Shown here piece after piece: positions 36,027-44,776 of a stretch of 64,000 bases of DNA. Position 1 is the first letter of the stretch. Every line of letters starts with the position of its first letter. The stretch covers positions 1 through 64,000 of the forward strand of contig UQLN01000025.1 of the NCBI GenBank assembly GCA_900541965.1, read 5' to 3'. Both the position numbers and the translations under genes were made by a program. Under the pieces are notes generated by a model. That model was not told the origin of the DNA, ran no database searches, and saw nothing but the letters and a program-made list of their open reading frames with translations. The DNA comes from an uncultured Parabacteroides sp. (GTDB lineage: Bacteria; Bacteroidota; Bacteroidia; Bacteroidales; Tannerellaceae).

Positions 36027-37835
36027 ATGAAATTAAATCTATTCATTTTTTGTGTGTTAACCGTCTTATTCCCATCTTGTGTGAAACAGTCGTATAATCT
36101 GGCGGATTACGGTTTGAAGCCGGATACGAAAGAAAACGCTTCCCCTTTGTTTGCCAAGGCTCTTCAGGAGATTGCTTCGGCAGGAAATACGGATTCCATT
36201 GTGATTGTGTTGCAGGAGGGACGTTATGATTTTTATCCGGAAGGGGCTACGGAACGGGAATATTTCATATCCAACCATGATCAGGATAATCCCAAATCCG
36301 TGGGACTGGCTTTCGAGCATATGAAGCATGTCGTGTTCGACGGGCAAGGCTCCGAACTGGTTTTCCACGGGAGGATGCTTCCGGTTTCGTTGGTTCACTC
36401 GGAAAACAGTACGTTGAAGAATTTCAGCATCGATTTCGAGAACCCGCATATCAGTCAGGTGAAAATACTGGAAAACGATACCGTGGCAGGCATGATTACC
36501 TATGAGGTAGCTCCCTGGGTGGAATATGAAATCAGGGACAGTGCTTTTGTTGCAAAAGGCGAAGGCTGGGAGCATACTCCTGCCTGGGGGATTGCCTTCG
36601 AAGGCGATACAAAACGCCTTGTCTACACAACCAGCGATATTGCCGTGGGAACCCGGAACGTTACGGAGATAGCTCCCCGCAAGATAAAAGCCCCGTGGGT
36701 GAACAAGAAATTAATACCGGGGACAGTGGTCGTGATGCGTGGTTACGGACGTCCCACTCCCGGTGTATTCCTTTCTAATGATACAAACACAAAACTGGAG
36801 AATATCCAGGTGCACTATGCTGAAGGTATGGGCTTGCTGGCGCAGATGAGCGAGAATATAACATTGGACGGCTTCTCGGTTTGCCTTCGTGGAAAGGATG
36901 ATCCCCGTTATTTTACAACGCAGGCGGATGCCACTCATTTCTCCGGCTGCAAGGGCAAAATCGTTTCTGTAGGCGGAATGTATGAAGGTATGATGGATGA
37001 TGCCATCAACGTACATGGAACCTATCTGAAAGTACAGAAGCGGGAGGACGACAAAACATTGGTAGGTGAATATATGCATCCGCAGGCGTACGGTTTCGAC
37101 TGGGGTTTTGTGGGAGACACCGTTCAGTTTATCGATGCTAAGACTATGGAGATTATCGGGCAACCGAACCGGATTACTGCTATCCAAGCGGTAGACAAAC
37201 CGGATAACCGGGGGGCTAAAAAGTTCCGGATTGTTTTTGAACAGGCTCTTGACCCGGCTATCGCTGAAAGCGGTTCATTCGGCATCGAGAATCTGACATG
37301 GACTCCGGAAGTTTATTTTGCCGACAATGTAATCCGCAACAACCGGGCACGTGGTTCGCTGTTCAGTACACCGAAACAAACAATCGTGGAGAATAACGTG
37401 TTCGACCATACATCCGGTACGGCTATCCTGCTGTGTGGCGATTGCAATGGCTGGTTTGAAACAGGAGCCTGTCATGATGTGGTAATCCATAAGAATAGGT
37501 TTGTCAACTCGCTGACGAATATGTTCCAGTTTACGAATGCCATTATTTCCATTTATCCGGAAATCCCCGACTTGAAGTCACAGCAGAAATACTTCCATAG
37601 CGGAATTGTGATTGAAGATAACGAGTTCGATACTTTTGATGTGCCGATCGTATATGCCAAATCGGTGGACGGGCTGGTATTCCGTAATAATATTGTGCGC
37701 CAGAATCATGATTATCCGGCGTTCCATTGGAACAAACATCGTTTCTTCTTTCAGCGGGTGATTCATGCGGATATTGAAAATAACCGGTTTGACGGAGGAT
37801 TCGACCCTGCCAAAGATGTGCGGACGGAAAACTGA
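36027..37835 (+). CDS. GH110 alpha-1,3-galactosidase-like parallel beta-helix enzyme
   Basis: A 602-residue lipoprotein (VLFPSC lipobox at about residue 18), so probably surface exposed. After YNLADYGLKPDTKENAS begins a right-handed parallel beta-helix (many VFDGQGS, FRNNIV, IENN turns). Segments FHGRMLPVS, GMMDDAINVHGTYL and HYAEGMGLLAQMS match the GH110 family, which removes alpha-1,3-linked galactose (blood-group B and linear Gal-alpha-1,3-Gal) from host glycans. The DDAIN pair contains the candidate catalytic Asp residues. The ATG at 36,027 begins the signal peptide and is preferred over one at 35,988. Confidence 0.82.
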   Translation: MKLNLFIFCVLTVLFPSCVKQSYNLADYGLKPDTKENASPLFAKALQEIASAGNTDSIVIVLQEGRYDFYPEGATEREYFISNHDQDNPKSVGLAFEHMKHVVFDGQGSELVFHGRMLPVSLVHSENSTLKNFSIDFENPHISQVKILENDTVAGMITYEVAPWVEYEIRDSAFVAKGEGWEHTPAWGIAFEGDTKRLVYTTSDIAVGTRNVTEIAPRKIKAPWVNKKLIPGTVVVMRGYGRPTPGVFLSNDTNTKLENIQVHYAEGMGLLAQMSENITLDGFSVCLRGKDDPRYFTTQADATHFSGCKGKIVSVGGMYEGMMDDAINVHGTYLKVQKREDDKTLVGEYMHPQAYGFDWGFVGDTVQFIDAKTMEIIGQPNRITAIQAVDKPDNRGAKKFRIVFEQALDPAIAESGSFGIENLTWTPEVYFADNVIRNNRARGSLFSTPKQTIVENNVFDHTSGTAILLCGDCNGWFETGACHDVVIHKNRFVNSLTNMFQFTNAIISIYPEIPDLKSQQKYFHSGIVIEDNEFDTFDVPIVYAKSVDGLVFRNNIVRQNHDYPAFHWNKHRFFFQRVIHADIENNRFDGGFDPAKDVRTEN

Positions 37836-37846
37836 TAGTATGCCGG

Positions 37847-39358
37847 TTAGCTGTTGAGAGCCAGCAGCTCTTCAATCATTGTACGGTCGTTGGTCAGGCG
37901 GGGAATTTTATGTTGCCCGCCTAATTTCCCTTTATTTTTCAGCCATTTATAGAACACGCCTTCTTTACCGGTAATGATTTCCAGCGGTTGAAGTGAAATC
38001 TCCTTGTAACGTTTCGCTTCATAGTCGGAATTAAGTTCCTGTAGTGTCTTATCCAACAGTGCGGCAAAGTTCTCTACAGACGGCGGCATCTTTTCAAATT
38101 CGATGAACCATTGGTGTCTTCCTTTGGCTTTGTCGAGCATGAAGAAAGGGGCGGCCGTATATTCTTTTACCTTGGCTCCGGTGGCGGCGCTGATTTTGCT
38201 GATTGCTTTGTCTGCATTGTCTACCATCAGTTCTTCCCCAAAGGCATTGATAAAATGTTTTGTTCGTCCTGAGATAACGAATTTGTGCGGGAAAAGGGAG
38301 GTGAAACGTACGGTATCTCCAATCTGATAACGCCATAATCCGCCGGAAGTGGTAATTACCATAGCGTAGTTTTTACCGGTTGTCACAGCTTCAAGCGGAA
38401 GAACGGTCGGATTTTTTCTCCCAACTTCATTCATCGGGATAAATTCGTAGAAGACTCCGTAATCCTGCATCAACAGCAAGCTGTGGTCCGATGGATCGTC
38501 CTGTATGCCGAAAAAACCTTCTGAAGCATTGTATGTTTCCATATAATGCATTTTGGAGGAGGGTATTAATGACTTATATTGCTCACGATATGGCTCAAAA
38601 CTGATACCGCCATGGAAAAAAACTTCCAGATTGGGCCATACATCTGTCAGATATTCGCGTCCGGTCTTTTTCAGTATGGCTTTGATAAGTACCAGCATCC
38701 ACGAAGGGACACCGGAAAGGCTGTTTACATCTTCTTTGTAAGTGCTTTCTACAATTGCTTTTATCTTACTTTCCCATTCGTCCATCAGGATGATGCGTTT
38801 GCTGGGAACGCGAACCAGATTGACCAGCGGGTTGAGGTTCTGTAACAAAACCGCCGAGAGGTCGCCGCAATGTGAGTTCTGATTCAGGGGAGAGGGGCTG
38901 TGGCTGCCGCCGAGTATTAACCCTTTCCGGGCGAAGAAGTGGCTTTCCGGATTGTTGCGAAGGTAAAGGGCTACTGTGTCAAAACCGCCTTGGTAATGGC
39001 AGTGCTTCAGGTTTTCAGGGGTGACGGGAATAAATTTGCTCTTATCGTTCGTGGTCCCGCTGCTTTTAGCGTACCACTTTACCGCCGAAGGCCAGAGGAT
39101 ATTCCTTTCTCCATTTATCATACGGGTGACGTATGGCTTTATATCATCGTAGATTTGCAAAGGTACCCGCTCACGGAAATCTTCATATCCGCGGATACTT
39201 TTGTAATCATATTTCCTGCCCCATTCTGTGTTTTGTGCAGTTGAAAGAAGGGATTGCAATTGCTTTCGCTGGATACTGTCCGTATCCTGCGCAAACCGTT
39301 GGATTGCCTTTTGCCTGGGGCGGAAAAATAATGATATGGTCTTTGTTAAAATATCCAT
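37847..39358 (-). CDS. GH3-like acyl-adenylating protein
   Basis: A 503-residue protein of the GH3 auxin-responsive promoter-like family (ANL superfamily, acyl-AMP forming, amino-acid conjugating). YAKSSGTTNDKSKFIPV is the phosphate-binding loop, HYMETYNASEGFFG and YQIGDTVRFTS are the adenylate-binding motifs, and GRTKHFINAFGEEL the hinge region. Plant members link acids to amino acids; the bacterial substrate is unknown. Start at 39,358 (MDILTKTISLFF) follows the family; an upstream ATG is at 39,394. It diverges from pfkA. Confidence 0.85.
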   Translation of the reverse strand: MDILTKTISLFFRPRQKAIQRFAQDTDSIQRKQLQSLLSTAQNTEWGRKYDYKSIRGYEDFRERVPLQIYDDIKPYVTRMINGERNILWPSAVKWYAKSSGTTNDKSKFIPVTPENLKHCHYQGGFDTVALYLRNNPESHFFARKGLILGGSHSPSPLNQNSHCGDLSAVLLQNLNPLVNLVRVPSKRIILMDEWESKIKAIVESTYKEDVNSLSGVPSWMLVLIKAILKKTGREYLTDVWPNLEVFFHGGISFEPYREQYKSLIPSSKMHYMETYNASEGFFGIQDDPSDHSLLLMQDYGVFYEFIPMNEVGRKNPTVLPLEAVTTGKNYAMVITTSGGLWRYQIGDTVRFTSLFPHKFVISGRTKHFINAFGEELMVDNADKAISKISAATGAKVKEYTAAPFFMLDKAKGRHQWFIEFEKMPPSVENFAALLDKTLQELNSDYEAKRYKEISLQPLEIITGKEGVFYKWLKNKGKLGGQHKIPRLTNDRTMIEELLALNS

Positions 39359-39381
39359 GCTCCATTTAATTGAATCTGGTG

Positions 39382-39416
39382 CAAATGTAGGCATTCTCTT
39401 TTTATTTATATCTTTG
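39382..39416. promoter_or_regulatory. Divergent promoters for the GH3-like gene and pfkA
   Basis: CAAATGTA (39,382-39,389) is TACATTTG on the minus strand, 24 bp before the GH3-like start. TATCTTTG (39,409-39,416) on the plus strand lies 23 bp before the pfkA ATG. Both fit TAnnTTTG. The two transcripts start 20-40 bp apart. Confidence 0.55.
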
Positions 39417-39439
39417 CCATATACATAATTAACAAAACG

Positions 39440-40453
39440 ATGAAAATAGGTATCCTTTCTTCAGGTGGCGATTGTCCCGGTATCAATGCGACAATCCGTG
39501 GCGTGGGTAAAACTGCAATTATGCATTATGGTATGGAAGTGGTAGGTATCCACAGTGGTTTTGTAGGACTTTTGAACAAAGATATTCAAGAGTTCGATGA
39601 ACGCAGCCTTTCCGGTATCCTGAATTTAGGGGGGACTATTCTCGGGACTTCGCGCGAAAAGCCTTTCCGTAAACTACTTGCTTCCGGCGAGAGTGAGAAA
39701 CCGCAGATTATTATGCAGAATTATAAAGATTTAGGATTAGACTGTCTGGTCTGTATTGGAGGCAACGGTACCCAGAAGACGGCTGGTATGCTTTCTGCTC
39801 TGGGATTGAATGTGGTAGGGGTACCTAAAACGATTGATAATGATGTATGGGGAACGGATATCACTTTCGGCTTCAATACGGCTGTAAATATTGCAACCGA
39901 TGCAATCGACCGCTTGCATTCTACCGCCAGTTCCCATAAGCGTGTCATGGTAGTCGAAGTGATGGGACATCATGCAGGCTGGATTGCCTTGTATGCCGGT
40001 ATGGCCGGTGGGGCTGATGTTATACTGCTTCCCGAACTGGGTTACGACATGGATAAGATAAACGAATCGATTCTGGAACGTGCCCGCCGAGGTAAACCCT
40101 ATTCCATTGTAGTGGTAGCGGAAGGAATTAAAACTCCGGATAAAAAACGCCCGTCGGACTATATTACCCGGGTGATAGAAGAGACAACCGGCATAGAATG
40201 CCGCGATACGGTATTAGGCTATATCCAGCGTGGTGGAAACCCTTCTCCTTTCGACCGTAATCTGGCAACCCGCTTGGGCGGACATGCCACGGAACTGATT
40301 GCCAAGGGGGAATTTGGGCGTATGGTCTGTATGAATGGAGACAAAGTGGACTCCATAGCCTTATCCGAAGTTGCCGGAAAACTGAAATTAGTTACTCCGG
40401 AACATGATTTGATTTTACAGGGAAAACGAATGGGTATTTCGTTCGGGATTTGA
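39440..40453 (+). CDS. pfkA: 6-phosphofructokinase
   Basis: A 337-residue phosphofructokinase of glycolysis. LSSGGDCPGINATIRG is the N-terminal loop, VGVPKTIDND holds the catalytic Asp, and EVMGHHAGWIAL and GYIQRGGNPSPFDR complete the family pattern. The nucleotide loop reads CIGGNGTQ instead of GGDGS/T: the usual metal-binding Asp is Asn, the next residue is the ATP-type Gly, while the Lys in PKTIDND is the PPi-type residue. Phosphoryl donor preference is therefore uncertain (ATP or PPi). Confidence 0.93.
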   Translation: MKIGILSSGGDCPGINATIRGVGKTAIMHYGMEVVGIHSGFVGLLNKDIQEFDERSLSGILNLGGTILGTSREKPFRKLLASGESEKPQIIMQNYKDLGLDCLVCIGGNGTQKTAGMLSALGLNVVGVPKTIDNDVWGTDITFGFNTAVNIATDAIDRLHSTASSHKRVMVVEVMGHHAGWIALYAGMAGGADVILLPELGYDMDKINESILERARRGKPYSIVVVAEGIKTPDKKRPSDYITRVIEETTGIECRDTVLGYIQRGGNPSPFDRNLATRLGGHATELIAKGEFGRMVCMNGDKVDSIALSEVAGKLKLVTPEHDLILQGKRMGISFGI

Positions 40454-40456
40454 GAA

Positions 40457-41317
40457 TCAACCTTCTGTTTCTGTAGCCGGCTGACCGTTTGTTTCTGCTT
40501 CTTCCGGCAGTTCTTCAAACTCATGGTCGGCTGTATTTTCGCCTGTCTGCTTTTTCTTCAATTCCGATATGTATTGTTGGAATTCCCGGTCCGTACGCAG
40601 TTTCTTAATTGCCATTTTTGCGGCACATTGTTGCGATTCTTTCTTGGAATATCCGATGCCTACGCCTATCTGCATGTCGGAGAGGGTTACCCCTGTCTGG
40701 AATACAGGATTACCGTCGTTATCTACAAATGATTCGATAAGGTCGAATGTGATTTCCAGTTTGTTTTTCTGGCTCCATTCTATCAGGCTGGATTTGAAGT
40801 TTACTTCTTTACGGGCAATCGTATCCAGGTTGATGTATTTTTTGATAAGGACATCCTGTATGAACTGATAGCATTGCCGGTATCCCTGGTCCAGGTAAAT
40901 AGCCCCAATCAAAGCTTCCAGGGCATTTCCGTACATGTGGTTGTTGTGGGTATTCAATTTTGCGGAATAGACAACCATTTTGTCTAATCCCAGTTCCACG
41001 GCTATACGGTTTAATGTTTCGCGTTGTACGATTTTGGAACGGGTATTGGTAAGAAATCCTTCCCGTTTGTTTTGGAAATGTTTATATACGATATCGGCTA
41101 CGATTGCATCCAATACAGCATCACCCAAGAACTCCAGACGCTCATTGTTCAGCCATTTTCCGTCCCCACTCTCTACAGAGGATGATTTGTGGAGGAATGC
41201 CTGTTCATATAAGTGGATATTGTCAGGATAAAAACGTAATATCTTGTATAAAGAAATATAAGGCTCCTTATTTTTATTTTTCAGGAGCCTTATACTTTTG
41301 TATAATCGTGTAAACAC
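40457..41317 (-). CDS. rnc: Ribonuclease III
   Basis: A 286-residue endoribonuclease for double-stranded RNA (rRNA and mRNA processing). NERLEFLGDAVLDAIV is the catalytic signature, followed by a second acidic cluster (YGNALEALIGAIYLD), and a C-terminal dsRNA-binding domain (residues ~180-250). The C-terminal ~35 residues are acidic and Thr/Glu-rich. It follows fabF by 1 bp in the acpP-fabF-rnc order conserved widely in Bacteroidetes. A hairpin lies within its first 20 codons. Confidence 0.97.
   Translation of the reverse strand: MFTRLYKSIRLLKNKNKEPYISLYKILRFYPDNIHLYEQAFLHKSSSVESGDGKWLNNERLEFLGDAVLDAIVADIVYKHFQNKREGFLTNTRSKIVQRETLNRIAVELGLDKMVVYSAKLNTHNNHMYGNALEALIGAIYLDQGYRQCYQFIQDVLIKKYINLDTIARKEVNFKSSLIEWSQKNKLEITFDLIESFVDNDGNPVFQTGVTLSDMQIGVGIGYSKKESQQCAAKMAIKKLRTDREFQQYISELKKKQTGENTADHEFEELPEEAETNGQPATETEG
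41261..41292 (-). other. Hairpin inside the first codons of rnc
   Basis: In the mRNA sense AAGGCTCCT and AGGAGCCTT form a 9-bp stem around a 14-base A-rich loop. It starts 25 bases after the rnc start. There is no following U run, so it is not a terminator; it could be a self-cleavage or translation control element for RNase III. Confidence 0.5.
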
Positions 41318-41318
41318 T

Positions 41319-42575
41319 TTATTTCACAAATTTTTTTACAATCATGCTTGCATTGTGGCCTCCGAATCCGAAAGTATTGGACAATGCTGCGTTAACCGTT
41401 CTTTTTTGTGCTTTGTTGAACGTGAAGTTCAGATTGTAATCGATTTCAGGATCATTGTCTCCTTCTTCATGGTTGATAGTAGGAGGAACAATATCTTCTT
41501 TAACCGCCATTATACAAGCGATTGCTTCCAATGCACCTGCAGCACCTAACAAGTGTCCGGTCATAGACTTTGTTGAACTGATGTTCAGCTTATAAGCGTG
41601 TTCACCGAATACGTCCAGAATAGCTTTTGCTTCTGAAATATCTCCTACCGGGGTAGAAGTACCGTGAACGTTGATATAGTCTATTTCTTCCGGCTTCATT
41701 TCTGCATCTTCAAGAGCATTTTTCATCACCAGTTTCGCTCCTAAGCCTTCCGGATGGGAAGCTGTCAAGTGATAAGCATCCGCCGACATGCCTGCACCTA
41801 CGATTTCACCGTAAATTTTAGCACCGCGAGCCACTGCATGTTCCATCTCTTCAAGAACCAGACAGGCAGCACCTTCACCCATTACAAAACCGTCACGGCT
41901 TGCGCTGAATGGACGCGAAGCAGTTTCCGGAGATTCATTACGGGTTGAAAGGGCATTCATCGCATTAAAACCGCCGACACCTCCTACTGAGATAGCAGCC
42001 TCTGCACCACCTGTTACAATTGCATTTGCTTTTCCTAAACGAATATAGTTGAAAGCATCAGAAATTGCATTGGTTGAAGATGCACATGCTGAAACGGTAG
42101 CAAAGTTCGGGCCTCTGAATCCATACTTCATTGAAATATGACCGGCAGCGATATCTGCTATCATTTTCGGGATAAAGAACGGATTGAAACGGGGACCTCT
42201 TTCCTCGTCGTAACCTCTTAGCTCGTCTTCGAAGGTTTTTATACCACCGATACCGGCAGAGAAGATTACACCAATCCTATCCAGGTTTTCTTTTTCAATG
42301 TCAAGACCGGAGTCTGTTACGGCATCCTGGGCAGCTTTTAGTGCCAGCAGGCTATAGCGATCGCACTTACGGGCTTCTTTACGGTCCATCACCTCAAGGG
42401 GGTCAAAACCTTTCACTTCGCAAGCAAAATGCGTTTTAAATTTTGAGGCATCAAAATGAGTAATAGGTCCAGCTCCACTTTTCCCATTGATAAGACCCTC
42501 CCAAGTTTCTGCGAGGGTGTTACCAAGAGGTGTAATGGCTCCTAGACCTGTTACTACAACTCTTTTTAATTCCAT
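41319..42575 (-). CDS. fabF: Beta-ketoacyl-ACP synthase II
   Basis: A 418-residue condensing enzyme that elongates fatty acyl chains with malonyl-ACP. TVSACASSTNAI carries the nucleophile Cys164, NVHGTSTPVGD and KSMTGHLLGAAGA carry the two catalytic His residues, and NTFGFGGHNAS is the C-terminal glycine motif. Full length. Lies between acpP (21-bp gap) and rnc. Confidence 0.98.
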   Translation of the reverse strand: MELKRVVVTGLGAITPLGNTLAETWEGLINGKSGAGPITHFDASKFKTHFACEVKGFDPLEVMDRKEARKCDRYSLLALKAAQDAVTDSGLDIEKENLDRIGVIFSAGIGGIKTFEDELRGYDEERGPRFNPFFIPKMIADIAAGHISMKYGFRGPNFATVSACASSTNAISDAFNYIRLGKANAIVTGGAEAAISVGGVGGFNAMNALSTRNESPETASRPFSASRDGFVMGEGAACLVLEEMEHAVARGAKIYGEIVGAGMSADAYHLTASHPEGLGAKLVMKNALEDAEMKPEEIDYINVHGTSTPVGDISEAKAILDVFGEHAYKLNISSTKSMTGHLLGAAGALEAIACIMAVKEDIVPPTINHEEGDNDPEIDYNLNFTFNKAQKRTVNAALSNTFGFGGHNASMIVKKFVK

Positions 42576-42596
42576 ACCTTTGAATAAAGGGGTTGA

Positions 42597-42833
42597 TTAC
42601 TTAGCGTTAGCTTCGATATAAGCGATAGCGTCACCTACAGTTGTAATCTTTTCTGCCTGATCGTCAGGAATAGAGATACCGAATTCTTTTTCGAATTCCA
42701 TAATCAATTCAACTGTGTCAAGAGAGTCAGCTCCTAAGTCGTTAGTAAAGCTTGCTTCGTTAGTAACTTCTGTTTTTTCAACACTCAGTTTGTCAACGAT
42801 GATATCCTTTACTCTTTCAGCTACTTCAGACAT
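42597..42833 (-). CDS. acpP: Acyl carrier protein
   Basis: A 78-residue acidic acyl carrier protein. GADSLDTVELIMEFE contains Ser37, the 4'-phosphopantetheine site, followed by the conserved helix II. It shuttles acyl chains for FabF and others. First gene of the acpP-fabF-rnc operon with a clear promoter. Confidence 0.98.
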   Translation of the reverse strand: MSEVAERVKDIIVDKLSVEKTEVTNEASFTNDLGADSLDTVELIMEFEKEFGISIPDDQAEKITTVGDAIAYIEANAK

Positions 42834-42860
42834 AACTTTTTCAATTTAGATTAATAAATA

Positions 42861-42890
42861 CGAATATACTTTTTAAATTTGCAGTGCAAA
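42861..42890 (-). promoter_or_regulatory. acpP-fabF-rnc promoter
   Basis: Reading the minus strand, TTTG (42,887-42,890) is followed after 18 bases by TATATTCG (42,861-42,868), one mismatch from TAnnTTTG, 28 bp before the acpP start. Confidence 0.6.
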
Positions 42891-42987
42891 GAAAAGAATT
42901 TTTTATGTTACAAAACAAATTTAATGAGCTAAAAATGCGGAAAACTGCACATTTTTTCTTTTCTTGTGCATTAAAACAATCAAAAAT

Positions 42988-43551
42988 ATGAAAAACATAG
43001 CGATTTTTGCTTCCGGATCGGGTACAAATGCCGAGAATATAGCCAGATATTTTTCTAATAGTGAAACTATTAAAGTGGCTGTAGTTTTATCAAATAATAA
43101 GAATGCCGGAGTACATGCCCGTATGGAAAAATTAAATATTCCTTCAGTTTCTTTTACGCGTGAAGAATTTATAGAAGGAACGGCTGTGCTTGCAAAACTT
43201 GCGGAATATGATACGGTTCTGATTGTATTAGCCGGTTTTATGAATAAAATATCCGATACATTATTAAAAGCTTATCCGAATAAAATAATCAATATCCATC
43301 CGGCATTATTACCTAAACATGGTGGGAAAGGCATGTATGGAATGCATGTACACGAAGCAGTGGTGGCAGCCGGAGAGAAAGAGTCCGGAATAACCATTCA
43401 TTATATTAATGAGAATTATGATGAAGGGGCTGTCATTTTTCAGGCAACATGCCCTGTATTACCCACCGATACGCCGGAAGAAGTGGCAACCAAAGTTCAT
43501 GCCCTCGAATATGCTCATTATCCTCATGTGATAGAGGAGGTTTTAGCGTAA
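42988..43551 (+). CDS. purN: Phosphoribosylglycinamide formyltransferase
   Basis: A 187-residue enzyme that formylates GAR with 10-formyl-THF in purine synthesis. FASGSGTNAENI is the GAR phosphate loop, and the catalytic Asn-His-Asp set lies in INIHPALLP and the later NENYDEG. ATG at 42,988 (MKNIAIFAS) is preferred over 42,964. It diverges from acpP and overlaps the convergent MFS gene stop by 9 bp. Confidence 0.95.
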   Translation: MKNIAIFASGSGTNAENIARYFSNSETIKVAVVLSNNKNAGVHARMEKLNIPSVSFTREEFIEGTAVLAKLAEYDTVLIVLAGFMNKISDTLLKAYPNKIINIHPALLPKHGGKGMYGMHVHEAVVAAGEKESGITIHYINENYDEGAVIFQATCPVLPTDTPEEVATKVHALEYAHYPHVIEEVLA

Positions 43552-44742
43552 TTTGTTCCTGTTGAAATGCGGGCCTGCTTTTATTAAAAAGAACAAGGTT
43601 GATATGACTGTCAGGCAGGCTCCGAATAAGTAGGCATGGTTGAATCCTCCGAATTCCTGTGCGATGCTTCCGCCCATCATCAAGCCGATTCCGATGCCGA
43701 CGTCCCAACTGGTAAGGTAAGTCGATGTTGCCGTTCCACGTTGGTTATTAGAAGCCAGGTTGACAAATAATGTATTGAATGCCGGAAACATGGTTCCGAA
43801 GGCAACGCCTTGCGAGAGTGCTATACCTATATATAGATAAGAGGTAAATGTACTGTCCCAGCGCATTAATCTTTCCAATGATGCCAGAGCGAAAAAACTG
43901 ATACAGGCCAGGTACATTCCTAATGATATGACCCGTGTAATGCGTCCTTTATCCACTTGCCGCCCTGAAAACAAACGGGAAACAGCGAGTCCGATGGCCA
44001 TAAACGTAAAATATAACCCGGAATTAACGGATATGCCTATTTCTTCCGCATACATGGCTACATAGGTGGTTGTCATTCCGTATGGAATGGAAAGCATAAG
44101 GAGCGAAATACCTGCCCAGGTCCCTTTTACCAAGAAGAATCGGTCCAATGAAACAGGTTCTTTTTTTATGGGTTGTTTATAGGGTGTTTTTACCAGATAA
44201 GCCATCATAAGGCCAAGAAAACAGGAGATAAGAGAGCAGGAAAATATTGTTTCGTATGAGAAACTGGCATGCATAAATAATCCGGTCATCGGTCCGAAGC
44301 TCATCGCGAGGTTGTTCGCTAACCCATAATATCCGATTCCTTCCCCACGTCTGGAAGAGGGCAATATATCTATCACAATCGTATTGCCGGACACCGTAAC
44401 CATTCCGAAGGCGAACCCGTGAAGAATGCGTAATATAATGAAGATACTCAGCAGGCTGGCCACCATATATCCTGCGAATATAACCATGAAGATTGCATAG
44501 GCCAGAAGGTATAACGGCCGGCGTGAAAAAGTATCCAGCAGGTAACCCGAGAACGGGCGGATACAAAGACAGGCAAGTGTATAACATGACAATATGAATC
44601 CAATCATGGATTTATCTGCCATAAACTGTTCTTTCAGGTAAAAAGGCAGGATTGGCAAAATCAGATAGAATGCAAAAAACAACAAAAAGTTTGCTGCCAG
44701 TATATAACAGAAACTGGGTGATACAAGTTTGTCTTTAGCCAT
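43543..44742 (-). CDS. MFS transporter
   Basis: A 399-residue major facilitator with 12 predicted membrane segments. The loop 2-3 reads RPFSGYLLDTFSRRP, the typical G-x-x-x-D-R-x-x-R-R motif A, and a repeat lies at residues ~255-262 (RLFSGRQVDKGR). It most resembles drug or sugar efflux permeases (arabinose efflux type), with no clear substrate. It is followed on the plus side by pdxB 34 bp upstream, so the two may be co-transcribed. Confidence 0.85.
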   Translation of the reverse strand: MAKDKLVSPSFCYILAANFLLFFAFYLILPILPFYLKEQFMADKSMIGFILSCYTLACLCIRPFSGYLLDTFSRRPLYLLAYAIFMVIFAGYMVASLLSIFIILRILHGFAFGMVTVSGNTIVIDILPSSRRGEGIGYYGLANNLAMSFGPMTGLFMHASFSYETIFSCSLISCFLGLMMAYLVKTPYKQPIKKEPVSLDRFFLVKGTWAGISLLMLSIPYGMTTTYVAMYAEEIGISVNSGLYFTFMAIGLAVSRLFSGRQVDKGRITRVISLGMYLACISFFALASLERLMRWDSTFTSYLYIGIALSQGVAFGTMFPAFNTLFVNLASNNQRGTATSTYLTSWDVGIGIGLMMGGSIAQEFGGFNHAYLFGACLTVISTLFFLIKAGPHFNRNKLR

Positions 44743-44776
44743 TGCCGTAAATCGTTTGTAATAAAATTGTCTGGTT

